NCBI GenBank assembly: GCA_009780015.1
Contig: WRAW01000009.1
Span: 1 to 51,897 of the forward strand
DNA: 51,897 nt
Direction: 5' to 3'
Source: Defluviitaleaceae bacterium
GTDB taxonomy: Bacteria; Bacillota; Clostridia; Lachnospirales; WRAA01
Below the pieces are notes generated by a model that saw only the letters and a list, made by a program, of their open reading frames with translations, was not told the origin of the DNA and did no database searches. Made by a program: the position numbers and the translations under genes. The number at the start of each line of letters is the position of its first letter. The stretch's first letter is position 1. Below, in pieces: positions 21,034-29,002 of this stretch.

Positions 21034-22257
21034 ATGAGCAAAACACCTTGGAAAACCGACAAATGGTTTACCAGCCCTTGGAACTTTGCTGATGAAGTAG
21101 CAGGCGGGCATGATTTTGCAAAACAGATAAAGTTTCATGACGTTTCGCTGCGCGACGGCGAACAGCAGGCGGGGCTTGTGTTTACAAAGGATATGAAGAT
21201 ACAGTTGGCTGAAAAGCTGGCCGAGATCGGAATCCACCGTATAGAGGCCGGAATGCCGGCTGTTTCCCCCGACGATGTCGCGGCTATAAAGGAAATTGTA
21301 AAGCGTAAGCTTGGCCCGCAGATATTCGCTTTTTCCCGCTGTATGAAGGAAGATGTTAAGCGTGCGATAGACTGTGGAGTAGATTCGATTGTAATTGAAA
21401 TTCCCGCCAGCGAGCACATAGTTAAGTACGCTTACCGCTGGGATTATCAGAGGGCAATAGACCTGTCGATTGAATCTACTTTGTATGCTAAGGAACACGG
21501 CTTGTACACGGTGTTCTTCCCAATTGACGGAAGCCGCAGCGATATTCCCACATTTATCGACTTGATACAAAAAGTTGAGAAAGACGGACACATGGACGCC
21601 CTGGCAATTGTAGACACCTTCGGAGGGCTCAACCCACACGCTTGCGGTTACCTCATCCGCAAGATAAAGGAGCGGATCAAGAAGCCGCTGGAAGTACACT
21701 TCCATGACGACTTCGGCCTTGGCAGCGCAAATACGATTATGGCTCTGGCGGCAGGGGCAGAAGTAGCGCATACTACCGTTTCCGCGATAGGTGAACGCGC
21801 GGGCAACGCCGCATATGAAGATATCGCCCTATCCCTCCTGACAATGTACAACATTGACACAGGCATCAAGCACGAAAAAATGTATCCTCTCTCGAAGTGG
21901 CTTAGGAGGATGAGCGGACTTAACATGCGTCAAAACCGAGGCATTATGGGAGACGATATAAACAAGATCGAATCCGGCCTTATAACTGACTGGTACTTTA
22001 ACGCCAGGGAAGAGGCTCCGCTGGAACTGTCGCCGTATCTGTACACCCTCACGGGTCACCCGGATGTTGACGTTGTGATCGGTAAGTACAGCGGGGTGCG
22101 TTCTATCGACATTTATCTTGATAGAATAGGAAGAAGTTGCGACGACAAAGACGCTAAGATGGAAATACTCGCCAAGGTAAAGGAAAGGTCTTTAGAAATC
22201 GGTGGACTTTTGAGCGTTGGCGATTTTGAGAACATAGTTTCAAAAGTACTGGATTAG
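21034..22257 (+). CDS. DRE-TIM metallolyase (HMG-CoA lyase/isopropylmalate synthase-like)
   Basis: A 407-aa TIM-barrel enzyme with the DRE signature FHDVSLRDGEQQAG and the metal-binding HxH motif EVHFHDDFGLGSAN, so the divalent-metal site (Asp, two His) is intact. GERAGNAAYEDIALSL matches the homocitrate/isopropylmalate synthase branch. Members either condense acetyl-CoA with a 2-keto acid or cleave a hydroxy-keto acid or hydroxyacyl-CoA. It has no LeuA regulatory domain, and the N-terminus has an unusual leader (KTPWKTDKWFTSPWNFADEV). The location, between a hydroxyacid dehydrogenase and a TRAP transporter and upstream of ortAB, suggests catabolism rather than leucine synthesis. The exact reaction is unknown. 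Confidence 0.87.
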   Translation: MSKTPWKTDKWFTSPWNFADEVAGGHDFAKQIKFHDVSLRDGEQQAGLVFTKDMKIQLAEKLAEIGIHRIEAGMPAVSPDDVAAIKEIVKRKLGPQIFAFSRCMKEDVKRAIDCGVDSIVIEIPASEHIVKYAYRWDYQRAIDLSIESTLYAKEHGLYTVFFPIDGSRSDIPTFIDLIQKVEKDGHMDALAIVDTFGGLNPHACGYLIRKIKERIKKPLEVHFHDDFGLGSANTIMALAAGAEVAHTTVSAIGERAGNAAYEDIALSLLTMYNIDTGIKHEKMYPLSKWLRRMSGLNMRQNRGIMGDDINKIESGLITDWYFNAREEAPLELSPYLYTLTGHPDVDVVIGKYSGVRSIDIYLDRIGRSCDDKDAKMEILAKVKERSLEIGGLLSVGDFENIVSKVLD

Positions 22258-22297
22258 TATCGTATGTATTAAAAATGTTTAAGGAGATTGATAATAA

Positions 22298-23404
22298 TTG
22301 AAGAAGAAACTGATAGTATTTTCGAGTTTATTAATTAGTGCCGTGCTTGTCGCCGGCTGCGCCGCTCCGGCGGCTCCAGCGGCCCCGGCAGCTCCGGCGG
22401 CCCCTGCAGGGCAGGCCGACGCGGCGGATGAACCGGAAGCAGGCGGGGATATCGACCCGATGACAATAAGATTCGGGCACGCCGGCCCTAACGATCCCAC
22501 AGACCAGATGCAGTACGGAGCCCTAATATTTGCCGAAAGAGTATACGAGCTTTCCGGCGGGGCGATGGAAGTACAGGTATTCCCGGCTTCGCAGCTTGGC
22601 GATACCCGCACGATGATCGAGAGCGTACAGATGGGCACACTGCACATGGGTGATTTTGAAAACGCGCCGATGACGGGATTTGTACCGGAAACAACCTGGA
22701 TAGACCTCCCGTATATCATCCATGACTACGACCATGCAACCCGCATTTGGGATGCCGACAGCGGCGTCAGCCAATGGATAAGACCTATCTTCCTGGAGAG
22801 AAATCTCCGTATCCTTGGTGTCGCTCACGCCGGTATGCGTCATATGATGAACAATGCCAGGCCGATTTATCATCCGTCTGATATGGAAGGTCTGCTGATA
22901 CGCGTAATGGAGAGCGAGGTTATGATTCAGTCGATAAACGCTTTTGGCGCTACGGCGACTCCGATACCGTTCGCGGAGCTTTATACGGCGCTTCAGCTTG
23001 GAACGGTCGACGGAAACGAACAGCCTTTCAGCTTTGCGCTTTCGATGGGATTCTATGAAGTACAGAATTATATGTCTCTTACCGGCCACTTCTACCTTCC
23101 CAGAAACTATGTATTCTCGGAGATATTGTGGCAGCAGATGTCTCCGGCGCAGAGAGCGGTTGTAGAAGAAGCTACAGCATACACTATAGGAAGAATGAAC
23201 GACTTCCATTTTGCTAACCAGGAGCGTTTGGTGGCGTCTCTCTTAGAAAACGGATTGAGCATTAACGAATTGAGTGATGAAGGTTTGGCGGCGTTTAGGG
23301 AGCGCGGAGCCTCGGTTTGGCCTATGTTCTATGGCCATATCGGAAGCGGCGACGAAGCGCGCGGCAGAGAAATCCTTGATATGATAATGTCATACGCACA
23401 ATAA
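22298..23404 (+). CDS. dctP: TRAP transporter substrate-binding lipoprotein DctP
   Basis: The extracytoplasmic solute receptor of a TRAP transporter. A TTG start (AAGGAG 11 bases upstream) gives a lipoprotein signal, LLISAVLVAGC, with Cys21 as lipid anchor. A low-complexity AAP-repeat tether follows. The DctP fold is clear (MTIRFGHAGPNDPTDQMQYG, FPASQLGDTRTMIESVQMGT, GLLIRVMESEVM with the carboxylate-binding Arg, TALQLGTVDGNEQP). TRAP receptors usually bind organic acids through that Arg, in line with a keto- or hydroxy-acid substrate. The other two subunits follow after a gap filled by two palindromic elements. Confidence 0.93.
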   Translation: MKKKLIVFSSLLISAVLVAGCAAPAAPAAPAAPAAPAGQADAADEPEAGGDIDPMTIRFGHAGPNDPTDQMQYGALIFAERVYELSGGAMEVQVFPASQLGDTRTMIESVQMGTLHMGDFENAPMTGFVPETTWIDLPYIIHDYDHATRIWDADSGVSQWIRPIFLERNLRILGVAHAGMRHMMNNARPIYHPSDMEGLLIRVMESEVMIQSINAFGATATPIPFAELYTALQLGTVDGNEQPFSFALSMGFYEVQNYMSLTGHFYLPRNYVFSEILWQQMSPAQRAVVEEATAYTIGRMNDFHFANQERLVASLLENGLSINELSDEGLAAFRERGASVWPMFYGHIGSGDEARGREILDMIMSYAQ

Positions 23405-23420
23405 CTGTCTGATTTGCCTA

Positions 23421-23627
23421 GGGTGTGTCGATAATAGTTTTTCGAGAAGATTTTTGAGGCGATTTTGCGCCAATCGAGGAGGTGACAACGCCGCGTACCC
23501 GAAGTGGTACGCAAGGAGGAGCCGACGAAGAGTGGCGCAAAACCGGGGTCCCCACGAAGCCCGACTTTGGCTTCGTGGGGTGGAGTTCGATCAAAAATCT
23601 TCCGAAAAATCTATTGTCGACACACCC
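23421..23627. repeat. Palindromic element B, 207 bp, with TA target duplication
   Basis: Terminal inverted repeats of about 37 bp start GGGTGTGTCGATAATAG and are flanked on both sides by TA (23419-23420 and 23628-23629). Inside, GATTTTGCGCC pairs with GGCGCAAAAC. There are two hairpins: GCGTACC/GGTACGC, and the strong CCCCACGAAGCC/GGCTTCGTGGGG. The family motif AGGAGGTGACAACGCC precedes the first. The repeats and TA flanks look like a non-autonomous transposon, but the core is shared with copies that have other ends. It lies 16 bases after the dctP stop. Confidence 0.88.
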
Positions 23628-23677
23628 TAAGGCGTTGGCGTACATTGCTGATGCCTTAGACATTTAAACATATTTAA

Positions 23678-23841
23678 GAACCTGTATTCAATATGCCGGA
23701 ACACTGTCTTAACGGCTGATTTTACGCCACTCGTCGTCGTCAGCTCCTTGCGTACCTCTGCGGATACGCGGCGTCGCTCCTCCTAGATTGGCATAAAATC
23801 AGGCGCGTCAATCCAGCATTCCGGCTACTGAATACAGGCTC
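23678..23841. repeat. Palindromic element C, 164 bp, with TAA target duplication
   Basis: Ends GAACCTGTATTCAATA and the near-complement of GAGCCTGTATTCAGTA, flanked by TAA on both sides (23675-23677 and 23842-23844). On the reverse strand the core reads GATTTTATGCCAATCTAGGA, then GAGCGACGCC, the hairpin GCGTATCC/GGTACGC, and AAGGAGCTGACGACGACGA. It matches elements E, F and B in this core. It lies 37 bases before the dctQ start, so B and C together fill most of the gap inside the TRAP operon. A further small stem, CTAAGGC/GCCTTAG (23626-23660), lies between B and C. Confidence 0.87.
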
Positions 23842-23880
23842 TAAGAAATCTGAACTCACCATTTTTGGGAGGTGATATGC

Positions 23881-24357
23881 TTGAAATTTGTTAGCGAATT
23901 CATAAAGTACATGCTGGTTGTTTTGTTAGTTCTTATGTTTTCAATAACTTTTATACAAGTTGTTATGCGTTATGTATTCCTGAACGCCATACCTTGGGCT
24001 GAGGAAGCGGTGCGCTTTATGTTTGTGTGGGCGAGCTTTATCGGCGCGGCAATCGGTATAAAGGAAAAGATACACATAGGTATAGACCTTGTCACTGCGC
24101 GCCTGCCGCAGAAGGCTCAGCGCGTTACTAGTACGGTGGTTTACTTCATTATAATGTGGCTGGCGTATTACATGGTTACAGCGGGTTGGGAATTTACTAG
24201 ATTTACTCACGCACAGCTTTCTCCTGCGCTCACAATACCAATGAGCTATGTTCATGTAGCGATTCCTATTTCGGGTGTACTGATTATTATCTACTCTTCT
24301 ATCGAAGTTTTCAAGCTATGGAAAAAACCTAATCAAGACGCGGTGTCAGGGCAATAG
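23881..24357 (+). CDS. dctQ: TRAP transporter small membrane subunit DctQ
   Basis: The small integral membrane protein that bridges receptor and permease. Four membrane segments are visible (YMLVVLLVLMFSITFIQVV, AAIGI region, VVYFIIMWLAYYMVTAGW, VAIPISGVLIIIYSSIEVF), with the family motif PWAEEAVRFMFVWASFIGAA. TTG 23881 is the likely start, with GGGAGG eight bases upstream; the frame can be extended by three codons to GTG 23872. The product is about 158 aa. It follows element C and lies 39 bases before dctM. Confidence 0.9.
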   Translation: MKFVSEFIKYMLVVLLVLMFSITFIQVVMRYVFLNAIPWAEEAVRFMFVWASFIGAAIGIKEKIHIGIDLVTARLPQKAQRVTSTVVYFIIMWLAYYMVTAGWEFTRFTHAQLSPALTIPMSYVHVAIPISGVLIIIYSSIEVFKLWKKPNQDAVSGQ

Positions 24358-24396
24358 TTCGACACTAAGTTACAGTAAGGAGGGGAAGCAAAACAC

Positions 24397-25671
24397 ATGT
24401 TACAGACAATGGTAATTGTTCTATTTGTATGTTTTTTCCTTAATGTGCCGATTGGCTTTTCACTTGGCGCTGCGTCGCTTGCCGCACTTTTGATTAGCGA
24501 TATCCCAATCATGGTAATGTCGCAGCGCATGGTTGCGGGCGTTAACTCGTTCGCGCTTCTGGCTATTCCGCTCTTCATGCTTGCGGGTTCCGTAATGGAA
24601 CGCGGAGGGGTTTCTAAGCGGATAGTCAAACTTGCCAGCGCCCTTGTCGGGCACCTTACGGGCGGGCTTTCGTCGGTGGCAATTTTGGCGACTTGCTTCT
24701 TTGCGGCGATTTCGGGTTCCGTGCCGGCTACGGTTGCGGCCATAGGAACGCTCACTATCCCTGAAATGCACAAGCGCGGTTACGACCTCGCATATTCGTC
24801 CGCTATTGTTGCGTCGGCCGGACCTTTGGGCGCGATACTGCCGCCCAGCATTACGATAGTTATATTCGGCATTGTTGCCAACGTCTCAGTCGGAAGGCTT
24901 TTGATAGCAGGAATTGTCCCGGGAATATTGATTGGTATTGGCCTGATAGCAACGAACATCGTGATGTCCAGAAAGGCTAATTTCGCGTTAGAGCGGAAAG
25001 CTACCGGGGCGGAATTGGTAAAAGCCTTTAAAGACGCTATTTGGGCGCTATTGATGCCGATTATCATTATGGCCGGTATAATGACAGGCGTTTTCACGCC
25101 CACCGAGTCGGCGGCGGTTGCGGTTGCATACGGCTTGTTCGTCGGATTCTTTATATACCGTGAACTGAAGCTTACGGACATCGTGCCGTGTTTCTACAAA
25201 GCTTCGCTTAATTCCGCGATGATACTGATGCTGATCGCAATGGCCAACCCGTTCGGGTGGATTATGACGGCCGAACAGGTGCAGCTTCATGTAGGCAATT
25301 TTATGCTTTCAGTCACGAATGATCTAACGGTTATTTTCATAATTATTATGATTGTGTTCATTGTTCTTGGTACATTTATGGAAACGGCTTCGCTGATTAT
25401 GCTGCTGGTCCCTCTGTTTGGGCCGATTGTACAGGATTTTGGAATGGACATGGTGCATTTCGGTATAATATCCGTGCTGGTGCTGTCCATTAGTAAGGCC
25501 ACGCCGCCTACGGGGATTGCGTTGTTTGCCGCGTGTGGTATTTCAGGGATATCGCTGGGGCAGATAGTTGCCAAAATCTGGCCATTTGTCCTTGTGTCCT
25601 TTATCATTACCTTTATCCTTGCCGCTTTCCCGCAGGTTACCACCTTCCTTCCCAATCTTATCATGGGATAG
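24397..25671 (+). CDS. dctM: TRAP transporter large permease DctM
   Basis: The 424-aa, about 12-segment permease subunit (IT superfamily). Motifs include FFLNVPIGFSLGAASLAALL, SFALLAIPLFMLAGSVMERGG, GSVPATVAAIGTLTIPEM and GVFTPTESAAVAVAYGLFVG, all typical of DctM. It probably imports an organic acid or amino-acid derivative by Na+ symport. AAGGAGGGG precedes the ATG. The gene ends in a single TAG, followed by a 12-bp stem-loop. Confidence 0.94.
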   Translation: MLQTMVIVLFVCFFLNVPIGFSLGAASLAALLISDIPIMVMSQRMVAGVNSFALLAIPLFMLAGSVMERGGVSKRIVKLASALVGHLTGGLSSVAILATCFFAAISGSVPATVAAIGTLTIPEMHKRGYDLAYSSAIVASAGPLGAILPPSITIVIFGIVANVSVGRLLIAGIVPGILIGIGLIATNIVMSRKANFALERKATGAELVKAFKDAIWALLMPIIIMAGIMTGVFTPTESAAVAVAYGLFVGFFIYRELKLTDIVPCFYKASLNSAMILMLIAMANPFGWIMTAEQVQLHVGNFMLSVTNDLTVIFIIIMIVFIVLGTFMETASLIMLLVPLFGPIVQDFGMDMVHFGIISVLVLSISKATPPTGIALFAACGISGISLGQIVAKIWPFVLVSFIITFILAAFPQVTTFLPNLIMG

Positions 25672-25682
25672 TTATTGTGTCG

Positions 25683-25720
25683 CTTGTTAAAGCCTCCGTT
25701 TATGCGGCGGCTTTAACAAG
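25683..25720 (+). terminator. Stem-loop after dctM
   Basis: A 12-bp perfect stem CTTGTTAAAGCC/GGCTTTAACAAG with a 14-base loop, followed by TACAAAAATATC instead of a U-tract. It may act as an attenuator or mRNA-stabilising hairpin between dctM and the Fe-S protein gene rather than a full terminator. Confidence 0.5.
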
Positions 25721-25755
25721 TACAAAAATATCGGTTATGTTCTTTGGAGGCTGTC

Positions 25756-26577
25756 ATGAACAAACAGAAGTTTTCAGAACTTTTACATTCCTTTACGGAT
25801 AGTTCCGAGCTTAACTATCTGCAGGAGGGACATGCGCTTTCGCCTGATATTGTCGGAAAAAGGTTCTTTGGGCCGCCTGTCTTTGGTTTTGCTTCGGCGG
25901 ACGACGAGCTTTTTCAGAAGAATAAGGAGCCAGGGATAATTGGCGGACATTATATGACCCCACAGGAGTGGCTTCCCGGCAGCAAGACGGTTATATCGAT
26001 TTTTTTCAGATTCTCAAATGACGTGATAGACAGCAACTGCGTGAACTATGATGAGCCTTCTCTCCTTTGGGTTCACGCAAACAAGGAAGGAAGGGATTTC
26101 CAGGTAGGTGCGCTTAGTTATTTGAAGGGGCTTTTAGACGCCGAAGATATGGAATGCGTCGCGCCAATGCTCGACGAGCGTTACCGCGTGCTTACAGGAT
26201 TATCAGACCTTGCCGACTTTCCGTCACACGCGAGCAACTGGTCGGAGCGTCACGCCGCGTATGCAGCGGGGTTGGGCACGTTCGGACTCTCAAAATCATT
26301 CATTACCATAAATGGGTCGCCGGGAAGGTTTTGCAGCATCATAACAAAGGGGCATTTTGAGCCCGACAAGAGACGGTATTCAGAAATTTATGAATATTGC
26401 AACAACTGCGGCGCATGTGTCGCGCAGTGTCCCGCGAAGGCCATTTCATACGAAAAAGGTAAGGATCACCTAGCGTGTTATAATTTCTTGGAAGAGGTCA
26501 AGGCTAAGTACGGGGGAACAAGCTGCGGCAAGTGCATGGTAAACGCGTACTGCACGCAAGCGCGTTCTGAACATTAA
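25756..26577 (+). CDS. QueG-like 4Fe-4S protein
   Basis: A 273-aa protein related to epoxyqueuosine reductase and reductive-dehalogenase-like Fe-S enzymes. Visible are SERHAAYAAGLGTFGLSKSF, a signature shared with QueG, and the cluster motif CNNCGACVAQCPAKAI with further Cys at CGKCMVNAYC. The N-terminal part is atypical, and it lacks the HEAT-repeat tail of full QueG, so tRNA modification is unlikely. A redox role linked to the neighbouring pathway is an inference. ATG 25756 is preferred (GGAGG six bases upstream) over TTG 25744. Its TAA stop directly abuts palindromic element D. Confidence 0.78.
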   Translation: MNKQKFSELLHSFTDSSELNYLQEGHALSPDIVGKRFFGPPVFGFASADDELFQKNKEPGIIGGHYMTPQEWLPGSKTVISIFFRFSNDVIDSNCVNYDEPSLLWVHANKEGRDFQVGALSYLKGLLDAEDMECVAPMLDERYRVLTGLSDLADFPSHASNWSERHAAYAAGLGTFGLSKSFITINGSPGRFCSIITKGHFEPDKRRYSEIYEYCNNCGACVAQCPAKAISYEKGKDHLACYNFLEEVKAKYGGTSCGKCMVNAYCTQARSEH

Positions 26578-26734
26578 GAACCAGCGGTCAATAACGCTCA
26601 ACGCCGTCTAGAAGGTCGAATTCCACCCCACGAAGCCAAAACTGGGCTTCGCGGGGACCCCGGGCGTCGCCGCTTCCTAGATTGGAGAAAAATCTCCGCT
26701 TCTAGCCAGCATTTCGGTTATTGACCGCTGGTTC
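26578..26734. repeat. Palindromic element D, 157 bp, beginning at a stop codon
   Basis: Terminal repeats GAACCAGCGGTCAATAA pair with the complement at the other end. TAA lies on both sides (26575-26577 and 26735-26737), and the left TAA is the stop codon of the upstream gene. Inside is a strong hairpin of GAAGCC and CCCC arms. On the reverse strand the core reads GATTTTTCTCCAATCTAGGA, AGCGGCGACGCCCGGGGTCC, GCGAAGCCC, GGCTTCGTGGGG, closely matching element F and half of B. It separates the QueG-like gene from ortA. Confidence 0.88.
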
Positions 26735-26775
26735 TAAGCAGATTTGGATATTAAGCTGTCAAGGAGATTGATGTT

Positions 26776-27096
26776 ATGCAGGCTGTGAAAGGCCAATGGG
26801 TACAGGTATCTAACATTGTGCTGGATGTAGGAGAGCGCGCCGCGCAGGCTCCGAAAGACACGCAGGCTTTGCCGCTTGAGATGTGGGTCAAGGGGCATCT
26901 TGTGTCTGACGCACAGCTTGACGATCAGTGTACGATAGTGACCCCAACAGGACGCCATGTTGCGGGCAAGCTTGTGGAAATCGAGCCGGGTTATCATCAC
27001 GCGTTCGGAGAATACGTGCCGGAGCTTGACGCCGTGCGCCGACAGGTGCTGGAGATGATGTCCTATGTATATTCTAAGGGGGCGTCAGGGGTATGA
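26776..27096 (+). CDS. ortA: 2-amino-4-oxopentanoate thiolase, small subunit OrtA
   Basis: The small subunit of AKP thiolase, which splits 2-amino-4-oxopentanoate with CoA into alanine and acetyl-CoA in clostridial ornithine fermentation. The 106-aa protein has the recognisable GQWVQVSNIVLDVGERA, LPLEMWVKGHL and HVAGKLVEIEPGYHHAFGEY motifs. AAGGAG lies 9 bases before the ATG. Its TGA overlaps the ATG of ortB, as expected for an obligate heteromer. The identification rests on these motifs together with the adjacent ortB. Confidence 0.88.
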   Translation: MQAVKGQWVQVSNIVLDVGERAAQAPKDTQALPLEMWVKGHLVSDAQLDDQCTIVTPTGRHVAGKLVEIEPGYHHAFGEYVPELDAVRRQVLEMMSYVYSKGASGV

Positions 27097-28505
27097 GCGA
27101 CAAGTCATACAATGCGGTAATGTCACGCAAGGTCGATATCATGAAAAAAGCTATAGGTATCGATTATACACAGTATGAGTGGGGTGGAATAGGCTTCGAT
27201 TACGAGCGCATGATGAGCGAGTGCGGCTACGGCCTTGATGAAATCACCAGGATTCAACACAGCGTAGGGGTTGGCGGCACACCGATTATCGAGATGAGAA
27301 ATATAACGACGCTTGCGCGCAAAGTCTCAAAGACAGGTAAGGCCGCGCGGATTTTTATCAAGGACGAGGCGTGCAACCCGTCGGGAAGCTTTAAGGCCAG
27401 ACGCGCGGCGAACGCGGTATATCACGCTAAGAAGTTGGGATATAAAGGCGTAATAGCGGCGACAAGCGGAAACTACGGGGCAGCCGTTGCAAGCCAGGCG
27501 GCTATGCAGGGGCTCAAGTGCATAGTGATTCAGGAGTGCTATGATTCGCGCAAGGTAGGCCAGCCGGAAATACTGGAGAAGCAGCGCGCCTGCGAAGCAA
27601 TGGGCGCGGAGGTTGTACAATTGACCGTAGGGCCGGAGCTGTTTTACACATTTCTTCTTCTTCTCGAGGAGACGGGCTTTTTCAACGCTTCGCTTTACAC
27701 TCCTTTTGGAATAGCCGGTGTTGAGACTCTTGGAGCGGAGCTGGCTCAGCAAATGCGCGAGGGCTATGGACGTCTTCCAGACGCGGTGATTATAACTCAC
27801 GCGGGCGGCGGAAACGTTACCGGAACAGCCCGAGGGCTCATAAAAGCCGGGGCAGGAGCCGTTCAGATAGTTGGAGCGAGCGTAGACCTTTCGGGCCTTC
27901 ATATGGCGTCGGATGCGGCGTTTAATAAAAAGTCGTTCACAACAGGCCATACAGGGTTTGGCATACCGTTTGCCACATGGCCGGATCGCTCGGACGTTCC
28001 GCGTAATGCTGCAAGGCCGCTGCGATACCTTGACCGCTACGTGCTGGTAAAACAGGGAGAGGTATTTTATATGACGGAAGTCCTGGCCGCGCTGGAAGGC
28101 TTGGAGCGCGGCCCCGCCGGCAACACTTCCTTGGCGGCGGCGTTTGCGCTGGCTCAGGAAATGGAAAATGAGCAAATAATTGTTGTGCAGGAAACCGAAT
28201 ACACGGGCGCCGGCAAGCACCCGATGGCACAACTTTCGTTTGCTCGCGGCAATGGTATAGATATTGTTATCGGTGACCCGGATGGCGAAATACCGGGAAC
28301 CAACATCATCTTGCCCAAGGCCCCGGAAATGATACAAGCCCGCGATTTTGACTTGAACAAGGCAAGAAAGTCGTATATAAGAAACTCGCTTGCAAACACC
28401 GTCGTGTCAAACCCGGATTCGGATGATATCAAGTTCTTAGTTGAGGAAACTAAGTCGGATGAGGTATTTGTAAAAGAGGCTGTTAAAAGTATTTCGCAAG
28501 GTTGA
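27093..28505 (+). CDS. ortB: 2-amino-4-oxopentanoate thiolase, PLP subunit OrtB
   Basis: The large, pyridoxal-phosphate-dependent subunit (470 aa; fold type II, threonine-synthase-like). The PLP lysine is in NPSGSFKARRAANAVYHAKK, and the phosphate-binding loop ATSGNYGAAVASQAA and a second glycine loop HAGGGNVTGTARG are visible. The sequence AQLSFARGNGIDIVIGDPDG and the overall length match OrtB rather than ordinary threonine synthase. With OrtA it would release alanine and acetyl-CoA. The usual partners (ornithine racemase, OraS/OraE aminomutase, diaminopentanoate dehydrogenase) are absent here, so the substrate source is unclear. A strong terminator follows. Confidence 0.9.
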   Translation: MSDKSYNAVMSRKVDIMKKAIGIDYTQYEWGGIGFDYERMMSECGYGLDEITRIQHSVGVGGTPIIEMRNITTLARKVSKTGKAARIFIKDEACNPSGSFKARRAANAVYHAKKLGYKGVIAATSGNYGAAVASQAAMQGLKCIVIQECYDSRKVGQPEILEKQRACEAMGAEVVQLTVGPELFYTFLLLLEETGFFNASLYTPFGIAGVETLGAELAQQMREGYGRLPDAVIITHAGGGNVTGTARGLIKAGAGAVQIVGASVDLSGLHMASDAAFNKKSFTTGHTGFGIPFATWPDRSDVPRNAARPLRYLDRYVLVKQGEVFYMTEVLAALEGLERGPAGNTSLAAAFALAQEMENEQIIVVQETEYTGAGKHPMAQLSFARGNGIDIVIGDPDGEIPGTNIILPKAPEMIQARDFDLNKARKSYIRNSLANTVVSNPDSDDIKFLVEETKSDEVFVKEAVKSISQG

Positions 28506-28541
28506 GTAATAACTATTTCCATGAGTAATAAGTGAAAAGCC

Positions 28542-28582
28542 AAACAGAGCCTGCGGAGTATCTGCAGGCTCTGTTTGATTTT
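28542..28582 (+). terminator. Intrinsic terminator after ortB
   Basis: A perfect 13-bp stem AAACAGAGCCTGC/GCAGGCTCTGTTT with a 9-base loop, followed by GATTTTAAG. It closes the lrp-to-ortB transcription unit. Confidence 0.88.
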
Positions 28583-28829
28583 AAGAAAACGTTTGTCAAC
28601 TGCTTATGTTGTTGCCGGTTAAGTAAGCCTATTTTATCGTAGTGCATCTATGTATCTTGGATAGATCTATCAACAGCATCGTGTAAAATAGGATCAAAAC
28701 AAACTACGTTTTACAATCGTCGAGAGAAGTATTGCAGAGAAAATATAAAGAAATTTATTATAGTAAGGCCTACTTTTATGTAATGGCTGTTATGTAGAGG
28801 ATATTTAAGATTTCATAATAAATTTGACA
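28583..28829. other. AT-rich spacer before the chemoreceptor promoter
   Basis: About 250 bases between the ortB terminator and the chemoreceptor promoter. I see no convincing open frame, structured RNA or repeat family member. Confidence 0.5.
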
Positions 28830-28858
28830 TTGCATTTCGACAAAGTTCGTGGTACAAT
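28830..28858 (+). promoter_or_regulatory. Promoter for the chemoreceptor gene
   Basis: TTGCAT (28830-28835), 17 bases, TACAAT (28853-28858). An overlapping TTGACA at 28825 is 22 bases from the same -10, too far for sigma-A. No sigma-28 flagellar promoter was seen. The untranslated leader would be about 140 bases to the short upstream frame. Confidence 0.55.
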
Positions 28859-29002
28859 TTCAAGATACTTGAAATAATTAAAAATTCAAGCTGTTATAAA
28901 AAAGTAGACTTATTTATAAGCTCGGAAAATTGAAAATAAGAACAAATATTATTTAGCTTTATGGCTAACACAATTACTAAGTATGAAGGGGATTGGGGAA
29001 TT

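Noticed and set aside
21034-22257. leuA (2-isopropylmalate synthase)
   Set aside because: It lacks the regulatory domain and leucine-pathway neighbours, and sits in a catabolic locus.
23418-23667. Frames inside element B on both strands
   Set aside because: They follow from the inverted repeats; no RBS or protein family similarity.
27093-28505. thrC (threonine synthase)
   Set aside because: The match to OrtB motifs and the adjacent, overlapping ortA favour AKP thiolase.
28825-28858. TTGACA as the -35 of the chemoreceptor promoter
   Set aside because: It is 22 bases from TACAAT, too far; the overlapping TTGCAT has the right spacing.
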